Notes: generated by a model from the sequence alone, not told the origin. Positions 1 to 9,189 are shown, numbered from the stretch's first letter. The stretch is DNA of 49,376 bases from an uncultured Eubacteriales bacterium (GCA_900545175.1 UQYF01000020.1:1-49376), one strand, 5' to 3'. A program made the numbers and translations.

Positions 1-78
1 TATTCACAAATCTTATATCAGTTTTTAACGTTTACACAAAACTTGAAACGGTCTCGTATTTAATGACATATAATATTT

Positions 79-885
79 TTAATAATCAAGACTATTAACC
101 GGCGAGGCAAGATATACCTTCGTCCTGTTCTGCTCCTCGTCATACCCAATTGCAATATTCATGTTGATTTTGCTGCCGCCAATCGTGATATAGGAGCCTG
201 CACCCTTTGAATATGCATAGATAGTAAATATGTCGCTATCCCGGTTTTCTGCAACAACCTTCGCGTCAAGCCTATCTAACAGACCGTCCGCAAGCTCATT
301 TTTCTCTATGTTGTTGAGTGCCCCCTCAAGCGAACCCACAAGATTCATATTCACATTTCCCTGTATCCCCATCGCGTCAAACACACCCTCAACAAGCTCC
401 CTGTAAGAGCTGGCACAATCCATATCATTGTTCACTGTAATGTTCACATACACATACTGATTTGCCGCAAGCCCAGATTCTGTTGTGCTGTCATAAGCCT
501 GTTCGTCCTCCGTGGCAGTATTATCTGTGCCCTGCTGTTCCTGCGTAATCGCCTTTATCGTCACACTCCCATTGACGCTATTCTTTGAGAGAACCGTTGT
601 ATTTACTTCCTCCTCATATACCGTTGCCAGCCCATACGATGATGTTATTCCAAGTGCCGATGCAATATTTTTTACAAGCTTCTCCTTTTCCTCCTGCGTG
701 AGATAACATACCCCGAACTTTCCGTAGCCCTCTATATACGTGTCAAGCTCACACCACTGCCTCTCATCCGCACTGTCTGTAAACGCAGTGCTTATCGACA
801 CACTATGAACTCTCTCCATCACCGCCAGATATACTCCACTACCGACAACCCACAATATAATTGCAGCATATAATGCTCTTTTCAT
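79..885 (-). CDS. YwmB-like secreted protein, copy 1
   Basis: This 268-residue protein has one N-terminal hydrophobic segment (about residues 5-22) that should act as a signal peptide or anchor, so most of it lies outside the membrane. Its length, layout and position near an atp operon fit the YwmB family of TATA-box-binding-like fold proteins, and ywmB follows atp in B. subtilis. The family's biochemical role is not settled, and the assignment is from memory of the family. It is a close paralogue of the gene at 6333-7145: both share the WCELDTYIEGYGKFGVCYL block near residue 44 and a C-terminus ending SPVNSLDY. The start is supported by AAGGAG nine bases upstream. The middle (about residues 110-140) is acidic, repetitive and the least conserved part between copies. 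No clear terminator was seen in the 78 bases left at the window edge. Confidence 0.65.
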   Translation of the reverse strand: MKRALYAAIILWVVGSGVYLAVMERVHSVSISTAFTDSADERQWCELDTYIEGYGKFGVCYLTQEEKEKLVKNIASALGITSSYGLATVYEEEVNTTVLSKNSVNGSVTIKAITQEQQGTDNTATEDEQAYDSTTESGLAANQYVYVNITVNNDMDCASSYRELVEGVFDAMGIQGNVNMNLVGSLEGALNNIEKNELADGLLDRLDAKVVAENRDSDIFTIYAYSKGAGSYITIGGSKINMNIAIGYDEEQNRTKVYLASPVNSLDY

Positions 886-1035
886 ACGACATCACTCCTT
901 ATAGCTTTCACAATATTATATGATACTGAATTGCTCCACACCTCGTGCTCTCACAATCCTCAAAACATTATGAGTCTTGTATCATACAGAGTATGATGTC
1001 AAAATAAGAAGTTTATTCATTCCTGTGACAATACA

Positions 1036-1078
1036 TAAAAAAACGAAGAACCATGCTGTCAATACCACATAGTTCTCC
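1036..1078 (-). terminator. Rho-independent terminator after the flavodiiron gene
   Basis: On the minus strand an 11-bp stem with two G-U pairs, arms at 1068-1078 and 1045-1055, is followed by a run of seven T. It lies about 85 bases past the stop of the flavodiiron protein gene. Confidence 0.75.
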
Positions 1079-1161
1079 GTTAAATCTAATCATACAATAT
1101 TGCTGCAAAATACATTCTGCCACAGATGGTACTTGCACTCAAAGCAGCCTTTTCCACTCAC

Positions 1162-2322
1162 TTATGGCTGCAATGCTGCAAGCTTCTGTGCCAGTGCATC
1201 AAGCTCAGATATATTTTCCTCACTTACGGAGGATGTTATCTTTACAATGTCCTCAATAACATTAAGCTCCTTGCTCTTTTCAAGCATCCCTGCCATAACC
1301 TTCGCTGCCATAGGTGCCCATGAACCATTCTCAATGTAAGCCACTGTACGTTTCTGATAGTTACGCTCTGTCAGATGCTCAATAAAGAATCTCATACATG
1401 GGAATACATCACCATTGTAAGTCGGAGATGCCAGCACCAGCTTGGAATACTCAAATGCAGCTGACACCGCCTCCGCCATATCATCGCGTGCAAGATCATA
1501 TATCTCAACCTCTGTCCCTTTTTCCTTAAGCCTGTCTGCCAAAAGCTGTACAGCCTCCTTCGTATTGCCGTAAATGGAAGCGTATGCAATGACAACTCCA
1601 TCTTTCTGAGGTCTGTAGGATGACCACGTATCATATAAGCTGATATAATGTACCAGATTATCCCTGAGTACCGGTCCGTGAAGCGGACAAATCATCTTGA
1701 TATCCAGTGTTGCTGCTGCATTAAGTAACATATGCACCTGTGCACCATACTTGCCAACAATTCCAATATAATAACGTCTTGCCTCGTCATCCCAGACCCC
1801 GTCCGTGTCAAGTGCCCCGAACTTTCCAAAGCCATCTGCTGAGAACAAAACCTTATCAGCACTGTCATACGTAACCATAACCTCAGGCCAGTGTACCATA
1901 GGTGCAAATACAAATGTCAGAACATGGTGCCCTAACTCAATGGTATCTTTATTCTTCACCTCAAGCCTGTTATCAAAGCTTACATTCCTGAAAAAATTTC
2001 CCATCATTACAAAAGTCTTGGCATTTCCGACTATTGTGGTGTCCGGGTATGCCTTAAGAAATTTCTTGATGCTTGCCGAATGGTCAGGCTCCATATGCTG
2101 TACAACAAGATAATCCGGTTTTCTGCTTCCAAGAGCGGTCTTCACATTGGCAAGCCACTCATCAACAAAGCCTATGTCAACTGTATCCATAATTGCTATC
2201 TTATCATCCATAATAATATATGAGTTGTAGGATATTCCATTCGGAACTCTGTACTGTCCCTCAAACAAATCTACATTGTGATCATTCACACCAATATATA
2301 TAATTTCGTCTGTTACTCTCAT
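1162..2322 (-). CDS. FprA-type flavodiiron protein (O2/NO reductase)
   Basis: This 386-residue protein has a metallo-beta-lactamase-like diiron domain (about 1-245) followed by a flavodoxin domain (about 250-385). The diiron ligand pattern is complete: H76-x-E78-x-D80-H81, H144, D163 and H215, with family-typical spacing. The FMN-binding stretch near residue 256 reads YASIYGNT. Such proteins reduce oxygen to water or nitric oxide to nitrous oxide using electrons from rubredoxin or F420-like donors, and protect anaerobes. There is no rubredoxin or extra C-terminal domain, so this is a short class A form. The start is supported by GGAGG seven bases upstream. It has its own promoter and terminator, so it is probably transcribed alone. 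Whether O2 or NO is the main substrate cannot be told from sequence. Confidence 0.95.
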   Translation of the reverse strand: MRVTDEIIYIGVNDHNVDLFEGQYRVPNGISYNSYIIMDDKIAIMDTVDIGFVDEWLANVKTALGSRKPDYLVVQHMEPDHSASIKKFLKAYPDTTIVGNAKTFVMMGNFFRNVSFDNRLEVKNKDTIELGHHVLTFVFAPMVHWPEVMVTYDSADKVLFSADGFGKFGALDTDGVWDDEARRYYIGIVGKYGAQVHMLLNAAATLDIKMICPLHGPVLRDNLVHYISLYDTWSSYRPQKDGVVIAYASIYGNTKEAVQLLADRLKEKGTEVEIYDLARDDMAEAVSAAFEYSKLVLASPTYNGDVFPCMRFFIEHLTERNYQKRTVAYIENGSWAPMAAKVMAGMLEKSKELNVIEDIVKITSSVSEENISELDALAQKLAALQP

Positions 2323-2382
2323 AGTGTATCCTCCATGGCAATATTGAAAATTATGTTTAGAATTAATCTGTTCTCGTTAACA

Positions 2383-2411
2383 AATATACCATAACACTTT
2401 GTCCGTTGCAA
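2383..2411 (-). promoter_or_regulatory. Sigma-A type promoter of the flavodiiron gene
   Basis: On the minus strand, -35 TTGCAA (2406-2411), a 17-base spacer and -10 TATATT (2383-2388) lie about 60 bases upstream of the start codon. Confidence 0.65.
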
Positions 2412-2449
2412 ACAGATTCTTCCTACTCTCAACGTGATGAAAGACTCAA

Positions 2450-4015
2450 TCAACATAACTTCATCTCATAAACCCTGTCGCAGTTTACAAGGAGTTCACT
2501 GTCATGTGTTATCATAATAATAATCTTATCCTTATATAGCTGCTTTACAAGCTTCATCGCCTCAATCTGGTTTACATCATCCAATGCACTTGAAAACTCA
2601 TCCAGAATAATCACATCCGCCTGTTTTAAGATTTCTCTCAAAAGCACTATTCTCTGTTTTTCGCCTCCCGACAAGCCATTAGAAGTCATCCGCTCAAGTA
2701 TATCCTCACCTATATTGATATGCTCTGCGATATCACCTATATCCACCATGCCATCTTTCATTGCATACCGCACATTCTCCATAATTGAGCGGTCAAAAAG
2801 ACTCGTTCCCTGGTCGACATACGCAATTCTCGAACGGTACCAGGACTTGTCAATGGCTCTGAGCTGCGTTCCATTGATATATATCATTCCATTATAATTC
2901 TCATACAGGGACGTAAGTACGGAAATAAGTGTTGATTTACCTGCCCCACTGTGCCCAGCAATTCCAATACATTCTCCTCGACTGATTGAAATATCGGAAT
3001 ACCTTATTTCCTTTCTCCCAGCATACGAATATGACAAATTATTCAAATCCAGTTTTTCAATTCTATCAAAGATAATATCTCCTTCAACATTCTCCTTCTC
3101 AAGCTGTGTAACTTCATTCACACGCTCTGCGGCTGCCCTCACATACTTAAGCAATGGGGCAACATTGAGTATTGGAACAGCAGCACTTCTCAGCTTTTCA
3201 TAGTACAACAGCATCATCGTGATTGTACCTATCGAATAGCGCCCCCTTGTGACTGCGACCACGCCAACACTTATAATCAGCAGTACACCTATGTCATTTA
3301 TAAATGTACTCTTAACCTTGCGGTAACCGTTAAGAAGCTGCTTTCTCTTATCTGCCTCTGCAAACTCAGCCACCTTAGTGCCTATCCGCTCTGTCTCACA
3401 TTGCTCTGCCGCGTGCATTTTCACAACCTTTCTATTGGCATACACATCTGACAGCACTGCCCGGAGCCCGGCTAAGCTCTTGTTTCTCTTCTTATAGGCA
3501 TCCTTTAACGGAAATACATATTCGAGCATTCCATTCAAGGCTATCATAGCCACAATAAACACAGCCATAGGAATATTCAGCACGCACAATTTTATAAAAA
3601 CAACCACAAACAATACGGCAGACATCAATGTTTCAATAACAGCATTCGCATATACACCGTCCAAAACCATACCATCATCAAGCTGTCTTGACACAACATC
3701 GACTGTATCCAGCTCCCTGAATAAATCTCCTTTAATTCCAAATACCGCTTCAGTAATGGTTCTTTGTCTAAGTCTGGTTACACCGGACTTATAGTTGTTT
3801 ACTGCAATATTTTGTATAACCTGCAGCACGTGCTTCACGACAAAAAGCACTACCCATATAAGAATAAGCCTTCCAACCACCTCAAGATTTCCAACACTGT
3901 CTATCAGCCTTTGCGATATTACCGGCTCAAAATAATCTGCAAAATACAAAAACAGATATAAAAAAAAGAAGCTAATGCAATACTTAATCGGATATAATAT
4001 TTTTCGTGTATTCAT
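2450..4015 (-). CDS. ABC exporter half-transporter (membrane plus ATPase domains)
   Basis: This 521-residue protein has about five to six transmembrane segments in residues 10-290 and a C-terminal ATPase domain. The ATPase has Walker A (GHSGAGKST), signature LSGGEKQR, Walker B (VIILDEFSSALDD) and the switch histidine in MITHD. It is a typical type IV ABC exporter chain that would work as a homodimer. The substrate cannot be told; peptide or lipid export is possible. The start is placed at 4015, with AGGGA eight bases upstream; the frame is open further upstream to 4063 but without a better ribosome site. No partner transporter gene is adjacent, which supports homodimer function. Confidence 0.88.
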   Translation of the reverse strand: MNTRKILYPIKYCISFFFLYLFLYFADYFEPVISQRLIDSVGNLEVVGRLILIWVVLFVVKHVLQVIQNIAVNNYKSGVTRLRQRTITEAVFGIKGDLFRELDTVDVVSRQLDDGMVLDGVYANAVIETLMSAVLFVVVFIKLCVLNIPMAVFIVAMIALNGMLEYVFPLKDAYKKRNKSLAGLRAVLSDVYANRKVVKMHAAEQCETERIGTKVAEFAEADKRKQLLNGYRKVKSTFINDIGVLLIISVGVVAVTRGRYSIGTITMMLLYYEKLRSAAVPILNVAPLLKYVRAAAERVNEVTQLEKENVEGDIIFDRIEKLDLNNLSYSYAGRKEIRYSDISISRGECIGIAGHSGAGKSTLISVLTSLYENYNGMIYINGTQLRAIDKSWYRSRIAYVDQGTSLFDRSIMENVRYAMKDGMVDIGDIAEHINIGEDILERMTSNGLSGGEKQRIVLLREILKQADVIILDEFSSALDDVNQIEAMKLVKQLYKDKIIIMITHDSELLVNCDRVYEMKLC

Positions 4016-4277
4016 ATAATTCATCCCTAAGCCATGCTTGAAACCGCACCTGAAATTAGCCATTGTACCATGTACAAGGTGGTAAAGCAGTCCGTTTTAT
4101 ATCGAACATACGTTTAGCTGTTGAGTACAATATATCAAATACACCTACTTTTGTCAACCACCATAAGCTGGCAGATTAATTTATAAATTAATGAACCACT
4201 TTAAAGCATAATTCAACAAGTCCACAACCAATATGTCTAAGCGGCATACCATGTCTCCGCATTTGTTTTCCAAATAT

Positions 4278-4709
4278 TTAATATATTTTATATTCCTTTT
4301 CCTTCAACAACCCTATAACCTCCTCATCTATATTACTCACATCCCCCGCCTCAATTTTTTCAATAGAATCCACGTCTGCAATACGCGGGGACAAATCAGC
4401 TATCGTCATAAAATTAATTCTAACCCTATCTCCAGTTGAAAAATCATCACTCACAAAAGCACAGTTTTCCAAATTCAGTTTGACAAGTTCCTTCTCTGAA
4501 AGCATTTTAGAGTCATTTTCTGCTACAAAAAATACATCGCTGTCTGTCAAAATAATATAACCCTGATATCCATTATTTGTTTCTTCGCTATTGTCCTGTA
4601 TATCTGCATTCTTATTTACAAGCTTATGCGTCATAAATATTCCAACCAACAGAACAATTATTATACCTGTTACAATACCTACATACTTTACATACCTTTT
4701 AGAATTCAT
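4278..4709 (-). CDS. Single-pass membrane protein, DUF3221-like
   Basis: This 143-residue protein has one N-terminal transmembrane helix (about residues 10-28) and a small outer domain. The outer part, with GYIILTDSDVFFVAEN and then a GDRVRINF segment, resembles the DUF3221 (YobA) domain, a small beta-rich fold of unknown role; this match is from memory. The start at 4709 has GAGGAGG eight bases upstream; the longer frame to 4757 has no ribosome site. It stands alone between the ABC exporter and the GGDEF gene. No function is claimed. Confidence 0.7.
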   Translation of the reverse strand: MNSKRYVKYVGIVTGIIIVLLVGIFMTHKLVNKNADIQDNSEETNNGYQGYIILTDSDVFFVAENDSKMLSEKELVKLNLENCAFVSDDFSTGDRVRINFMTIADLSPRIADVDSIEKIEAGDVSNIDEEVIGLLKEKEYKIY

Positions 4710-4849
4710 AGCGTTAACCTCCTCATATAAAATGGTAGTGTCATAAAGCTGCCACAAATATTAATCTGCGCCAACTATCTCTATTTAATTATACTACTAT
4801 ATTATTCAATTGACATCTACCCATAGCAGGCAAAAATGCGAGAAGGCAA

Positions 4850-4884
4850 AAAAGGGACAGGAGTCAAGCTCCTGTCCCTTTTGC
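4850..4884. terminator. Bidirectional hairpin terminator, related to the GGGACAGG repeat
   Basis: A perfect 10-bp stem (4856-4865 with 4871-4880) and a 5-base loop are flanked by an A run on the left and a T run on the right, so the hairpin can end transcription in both directions. On the minus strand it follows the GGDEF gene stop by 13 bases. The arms read GGGACAGGAG / CTCCTGTCCC, a shortened variant of the repeat found elsewhere in the window. Confidence 0.75.
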
Positions 4885-4896
4885 CCCCTGTCCCTT

Positions 4897-5550
4897 TTAA
4901 ACATCATACTTTTTGAGCAGCATATCCATCGCTTCCCTCAAAAGTATCGCCTCGCCTATTCCCTCCCTTTTAGAAAGAAGGTTAAGCCTCTTTAGCTGGT
5001 CCTGCGTGTAATGCGATGTCTTCGGAACCATTTTCTCTTCCTTTGCAAGAGCGACTTTATTTCTGCCGTTGTATTTTGCCCTGAACATGGCACTGTCCGC
5101 CATTCTGACCAGCTCCTGATAACGCGATGCATTCTCAAATGCCGTCGCGATGCCTATTGAAATGGTCATTGCCATTCCGTCCGGAAGCTTCACATCATAA
5201 TTCTTCCGCATGTCCTCCATCAGCAGAAAAATGTCCTCCTTCTCCATCTGACCTTTAAAAATAAAGCCGAATTCATCTCCTCCCACTCGATAAAGCGTTC
5301 CGCTTTCACCAAGATAATTCTTTAGATGATTTCCCGTCTCGATTATAACCCTGTCCCCCTCATCACGGGTAAAATCACTATTAACTCTAGCAAAATTGTC
5401 CAAATCAACCAGTACGATGATGACGTTGTCACCTTCCTCAGCATTCTCCGCCGTCAAAAGTGCCTGTAAATCTTCCTCAAATTCCTTACCGCCCTTCAAA
5501 TTCAGGGCTTCGTCAACCCTTTTGTGATGTTCAGCCTTAGTGTTTGCCAT
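4897..5550 (-). CDS. GGDEF protein with C-terminal ribbon-helix-helix-like tail
   Basis: This 217-residue soluble protein has a GGDEF domain at about residues 40-170 and a C-terminal tail at about 173-217. The signature GGDEF is intact at 90-94, and the metal-binding Asp pair lies in VDLDNF (49-51), so it should be able to make cyclic di-GMP from GTP. The position of the product-inhibition RxxD site (81-84) reads GESG, so feedback inhibition is unlikely. There is no sensor domain. The tail has a short polar strand (TSHY), a helix, a turn and a second helix with LLREAMDMLLKKY, the layout of a CopG-type ribbon-helix-helix DNA-binding domain. That assignment is by eye. The start has GGGAGG seven bases upstream. 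Confidence 0.88.
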   Translation of the reverse strand: MANTKAEHHKRVDEALNLKGGKEFEEDLQALLTAENAEEGDNVIIVLVDLDNFARVNSDFTRDEGDRVIIETGNHLKNYLGESGTLYRVGGDEFGFIFKGQMEKEDIFLLMEDMRKNYDVKLPDGMAMTISIGIATAFENASRYQELVRMADSAMFRAKYNGRNKVALAKEEKMVPKTSHYTQDQLKRLNLLSKREGIGEAILLREAMDMLLKKYDV

Positions 5551-5692
5551 AGTGCAGCCTCCCTTTAAAAATATTTTTAATATTCTCTCAATAATATGTC
5601 CGCAATATTATTTTTGAAATAATATCTTATAACATGATGATATATCTTGTAATATTATTTGTCAAGTAATATCGCATAGATGTTACCGCGAT

Positions 5693-6040
5693 TTAATATA
5701 CAAAAAAATGGGACAGGGGTCTGACCCCTGTCCCATTATATGATATCCCTGTTATTTTCTGTCCATAGGTTCCTATTCCAAGCTTCAGCTTTCTTCCTTC
5801 AGGCAGAGGAGTTACACATTCATGCAGCATGCTCTCATCAATATTAGTCACGTAGCCATGTAAAAGGTTGAATTCCTGCCCTTCCTCGCTTATCATATAT
5901 ACTACCGGAAGTTCGGCTGTCGACATAACTGCCTTGCCGGAATGAACCTCGTCAGTAGCTCTTGTGAGTACAATAGTAACCACTGCGACTGCCACAAAGA
6001 CAAATATTGATATCAATACCTTATATTTAAAATTCTTCAA
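5693..6040 (-). pseudogene. Truncated single-pass membrane protein ending in a repeat
   Basis: This 115-residue frame has an N-terminal transmembrane helix (about 7-25) followed by an outer segment with LHGYVTNIDESMLHECVTPL. From memory, that segment resembles the first hundred residues of much longer Lachnospiraceae cell-surface proteins. Here the frame stops after about 15 residues read from the palindromic repeat at 5708-5736. The likeliest reading is an N-terminal remnant of a larger gene, but a functional short protein is possible. It starts with TTG, with AAGGA seven bases upstream. No terminator other than the repeat was seen. Confidence 0.5.
5708..5736. repeat. GGGACAGG palindromic repeat, copy R2
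   Basis: This perfect palindrome of about 27 bases has the core GGGACAGGGG-TC-GACCCCTGTCCC with one central mismatch. It lies within the 3' end of the truncated ORF at 5693-6040 and supplies its last codons. Confidence 0.85.
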
Positions 6041-6332
6041 TGTAATTTCCTTTCTAAGACCGGATTTTCAAAATCCAATGCATGATAATAATACATCATA
6101 GCTAAATTCATTTCATATTTACATGATGACACTCTAATCCAACATCATATTATTACTATATTAATACTTTAGGCTATACCGTATAATCTTATCACAAACA
6201 GTCTCAAAATAGTATTAATATTTTGTGAATTCCTGTCATTTTCCACAATCTTAAAATCCTTAATGCATGCATGATTTTACTCCGGATAAAGAAATTACTC
6301 CTTTTCATAGTTATAATTCCCGATTAATCAGT

Positions 6333-7145
6333 CTAATAATCCAGACTGTTCACCGGCGATGCCAAATATACCTTTGTCATGTTTTCCTCCTCATCGTATC
6401 CAATCGCAATATTCATATTGATTTTACTTTCGCCTATTGTAATATAGGAACCTACACCCTTCGAATATGCGTATATTGTAAATATATCACTGTCGCGGTT
6501 CTGTGCGACAATATCGGCATCAAGCTTTTTTAGAAGGCTGTCTGCAAGTTCATTCTTCTCATTGCTGTTGAGTGCGCCTTCAAGCGACCCTACAAGATTC
6601 ATGTTCACATTTCCTTGTATCCCCATAGCACTGAACATTCCCTCCACAAGCTCCCTGTACGAATTAGCACAGTCAATGTTATTGTATACCGTTATGTTGA
6701 CATACACATACTGTTCTGCCGTTGTTGTCATTGGTGCTGTGCCTGACACTCCCATCCGCTCCTGTGTTATTGCCTTTATTGTAACGCTTCCGTTAACGCT
6801 TTCTTTTGATAAAATAGTGGTACTTATATCCACCGCATCACTTTCCGGCTCTCCGTCCATCACGCCACGGTACTCCTGCTTGGTTGTTATCTCACATGGC
6901 GAGGATATTCCAAGCGAAGCTGCAACATTTTTTACAAGCATCTCCTTCTCATCCTCAGTAAGATAACACACACCGAATTTTCCGTAACCTTCTATATATG
7001 TGTCAAGCTCACACCACTGCCTTCCGGCAGCACTGTCGGAAAATGCTGTACTTATCGACACTTTTTCGGCTCTTCCCATGTCCGCCATGTATATTCCTGT
7101 CACTGCAACCCACAATATAATCACTGCATACCAAGCTCTCTTCAT
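6333..7145 (-). CDS. YwmB-like secreted protein, copy 2 (beside atp)
   Basis: This 270-residue protein has a hydrophobic N-terminal segment (5-20) and is closely related to the copy at 79-885 along nearly its whole length, except for an acidic variable stretch at about residues 85-130. It lies directly downstream of atpC on the same strand, the place ywmB occupies in Bacillus, which supports the family name. Upstream DNA is shared with copy 1: the same CTCCTTA ribosome site and a similar ATGATGTCAAA block about 60 bases further up. It is probably expressed separately from the atp operon because two palindromes lie between them. No catalytic motif can be pointed to. Confidence 0.65.
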   Translation of the reverse strand: MKRAWYAVIILWVAVTGIYMADMGRAEKVSISTAFSDSAAGRQWCELDTYIEGYGKFGVCYLTEDEKEMLVKNVAASLGISSPCEITTKQEYRGVMDGEPESDAVDISTTILSKESVNGSVTIKAITQERMGVSGTAPMTTTAEQYVYVNITVYNNIDCANSYRELVEGMFSAMGIQGNVNMNLVGSLEGALNSNEKNELADSLLKKLDADIVAQNRDSDIFTIYAYSKGVGSYITIGESKINMNIAIGYDEEENMTKVYLASPVNSLDY

Positions 7146-7230
7146 ATGACATCACTCCTTATTAATAATCAAGAAAATTCTCCCTAAGGTTATATAGATT
7201 ATGATGTCAAATTTAAGTTTTTATTCAATG

Positions 7231-7262
7231 ATGGGACAGAGGGGTCAGACCCCTCTGTCCCA
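7231..7262. repeat. GGGACAGG palindromic repeat, copy R3
   Basis: A palindrome with arms GGGACAGAGGGGT / ACCCCTCTGTCCC, 17 bases from the next copy (R4) in the gap between atpC and the YwmB-like gene. Confidence 0.85.
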
Positions 7263-7277
7263 ATAACTCTAAACAAA

Positions 7278-7308
7278 ATGGGACAGGGGGTCTGACCCCC
7301 TGTCCCAT
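7278..7308. repeat. GGGACAGG palindromic repeat, copy R4; likely terminator of the first atp operon
   Basis: This palindrome with arms GGGACAGGGGGT / ACCCCCTGTCCC starts at the last base of the atpC stop codon. On the minus strand it is followed by ATTTTG, so it can act as a hairpin terminator for the operon. The tight abutment suggests insertion at, or selection for, this exact position. Confidence 0.8.
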
Positions 7309-7712
7309 TAGCCCTTGAGTTCTATTCTGGTAAGTGCTCTCTTAAGTGCAAATTCAGCTCTTGCAATATCTATCTCGCCGTCATGCGATGAGAGTCTGCG
7401 CTCAGCTCTGATTTTTGCCTCATTGGCGCGGTTGATATCTATCTCATCCGGCCACTCCGCAATCTCAGCAAGCACCATAACACTCTTCTTTCCTATCTCG
7501 ATAAAACCGGAATGAAGAGCCGCTGCCTTCACATTTCCTTCCGCATCGTGGATATGTGCCACACCCGGTGAGAGTATCATGGCTGTCGGTGCATGGTCGG
7601 CATATATACCAACCTGTCCCTCTGTCGTGTTAAGCTCAACCATGCTGCTGTCTCCGGCATAGAAGGTTCTGTCAGGCGTTATTATTTTAAGTTCGAATAA
7701 TTTGTCTGCCAT
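7308..7712 (-). CDS. atpC: F1Fo ATP synthase epsilon subunit, operon 1
   Basis: This 134-residue protein has the family layout: an N-terminal beta-sandwich (about 1-85) with the ADHAPT and GFIEI motifs, then a C-terminal two-helix arm (about 90-134). Epsilon sits on the central stalk with gamma and can block ATP hydrolysis through the C-terminal arm. It is the last gene of the first atp operon, 19 bases after atpD. The start has GGGAG eight bases upstream. Its stop abuts palindromic repeat R4. It differs clearly in sequence from the 138-residue epsilon of operon 2. Confidence 0.97.
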   Translation of the reverse strand: MADKLFELKIITPDRTFYAGDSSMVELNTTEGQVGIYADHAPTAMILSPGVAHIHDAEGNVKAAALHSGFIEIGKKSVMVLAEIAEWPDEIDINRANEAKIRAERRLSSHDGEIDIARAEFALKRALTRIELKG

Positions 7713-7731
7713 TTAATCAACTCCCGTCAGG

Positions 7732-9126
7732 TTATTTGTTAACCTTGGCAAGCACGTCCTCGATACCGCCGCAATTCAAGAAGTAACTCTCAGGAATGTC
7801 ATCGTACTTTCCTTCAAGAATCTCCTTAAAGCCCTGGATAGTATCGGCAACAGGAACGTAACGTCCATCAAGACCGGTAAACTGTCCTGCAACGAAGAAA
7901 GGCTGTGAAAGGAATCTCTGTACCTTTCTTGCTCTGGCAACTACAAGCTTATCATTCTCTGAAAGCTCATCCATACCAAGAATAGCGATGATATCCTGAA
8001 GCTCCTTGTATCTCTGGAGAATCTCCTGAACAGCTCTTGCTACCTTATAGTGCTCTTCACCTACGATACGTGGGTCAAGTATTCTCGATGTCGACTCAAG
8101 AGGATCAACCGCCGGGTAGATACCAAGCTCAACAATACTTCTTGAAAGAACTGTTGTCGCATCGAGATGTGCGAATGTATTCGCTGGTGCAGGGTCAGTA
8201 AGGTCATCCGCCGGCACATATACAGCCTGAACAGATGTGATAGAACCGTTCTTAGTAGATGTGATACGCTCCTGAAGAGCACCCATCTCAGTCTGAAGTG
8301 TAGGCTGATAACCTACGGCTGAAGGCATACGTCCAAGAAGCGCTGACACCTCTGAGCCTGCCTGTGTAAAACGGAAAATGTTATCAATGAAGAGGAGTAC
8401 ATCCTTACCACCCTGATCACGGAAGTGCTCAGCCATAGTAAGTCCTGTAAGTCCTACTCTCATTCTTGCTCCAGGCGGTTCGTTCATCTGACCGAACACC
8501 ATGGTAGTCTTGTTGATAACGCCTGATTCCGTCATCTCATGATAAAGGTCATTTCCCTCTCTGGTACGCTCACCAACTCCTGTGAATACAGAGTATCCAC
8601 CATGCTCTGTAGCAATGTTACGGATAAGCTCCTGAATAAGAACCGTCTTACCGACTCCGGCACCACCGAAAAGACCAATCTTACCACCCTTCTGGTATGG
8701 GCAGAGGAGGTCTACTACCTTGATACCTGTCTCAAGAATCTCAGTCTGTGTTGACTGCTCTTCAAAGGCAGGTGCCTTTCTGTGAATCGGCATGTATTCC
8801 ACATTCTCAGGTGCCGGCTTATTGTCGATAGCCTCGCCTAAGACATTAAAAATTCTTCCGAGTGTATTCTCACCAACCGGAACACTTATTGGAGCGCCTG
8901 TATCGACTGCCTCCATTCCTCTTATCAGACCATCAGTCGAGCCCATGGCTATACATCTTACAGTATCATCTCCAAGATGCTGTGATACTTCTGCCGTAAG
9001 AGTCTCACCATTGCCACGGTCTATCGTGATAGCATTCAAGATATCCGGAAGTTTTCCATCCGGAAACTTGATATCAAGAACCGCACTGATAACCTGGGTA
9101 ATCTTACCCTTGTTTTTCTCGGCCAT
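7732..9126 (-). CDS. atpD: F1Fo ATP synthase beta subunit, operon 1
   Basis: This 464-residue catalytic subunit has Walker A GGAGVGKT, a catalytic-loop GERTREGNDL segment, and Walker B LLFIDNIFRF. It forms the catalytic sites of the alpha3beta3 head. The start at 9126 has AAGGAG with seven bases to ATG; the frame is open further upstream but those codons lack a ribosome site. It lies between atpG and atpC. The second beta subunit (20426-21838) is a distinct lineage rather than a recent copy: N- and C-termini differ although catalytic blocks are shared. Confidence 0.98.
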   Translation of the reverse strand: MAEKNKGKITQVISAVLDIKFPDGKLPDILNAITIDRGNGETLTAEVSQHLGDDTVRCIAMGSTDGLIRGMEAVDTGAPISVPVGENTLGRIFNVLGEAIDNKPAPENVEYMPIHRKAPAFEEQSTQTEILETGIKVVDLLCPYQKGGKIGLFGGAGVGKTVLIQELIRNIATEHGGYSVFTGVGERTREGNDLYHEMTESGVINKTTMVFGQMNEPPGARMRVGLTGLTMAEHFRDQGGKDVLLFIDNIFRFTQAGSEVSALLGRMPSAVGYQPTLQTEMGALQERITSTKNGSITSVQAVYVPADDLTDPAPANTFAHLDATTVLSRSIVELGIYPAVDPLESTSRILDPRIVGEEHYKVARAVQEILQRYKELQDIIAILGMDELSENDKLVVARARKVQRFLSQPFFVAGQFTGLDGRYVPVADTIQGFKEILEGKYDDIPESYFLNCGGIEDVLAKVNK

Positions 9127-9189
9127 TGTGTCTCTCCTTCTATGAATTATTTTAATCAAGCGGTTATTCACAATCCGCTTCGCAATAGT

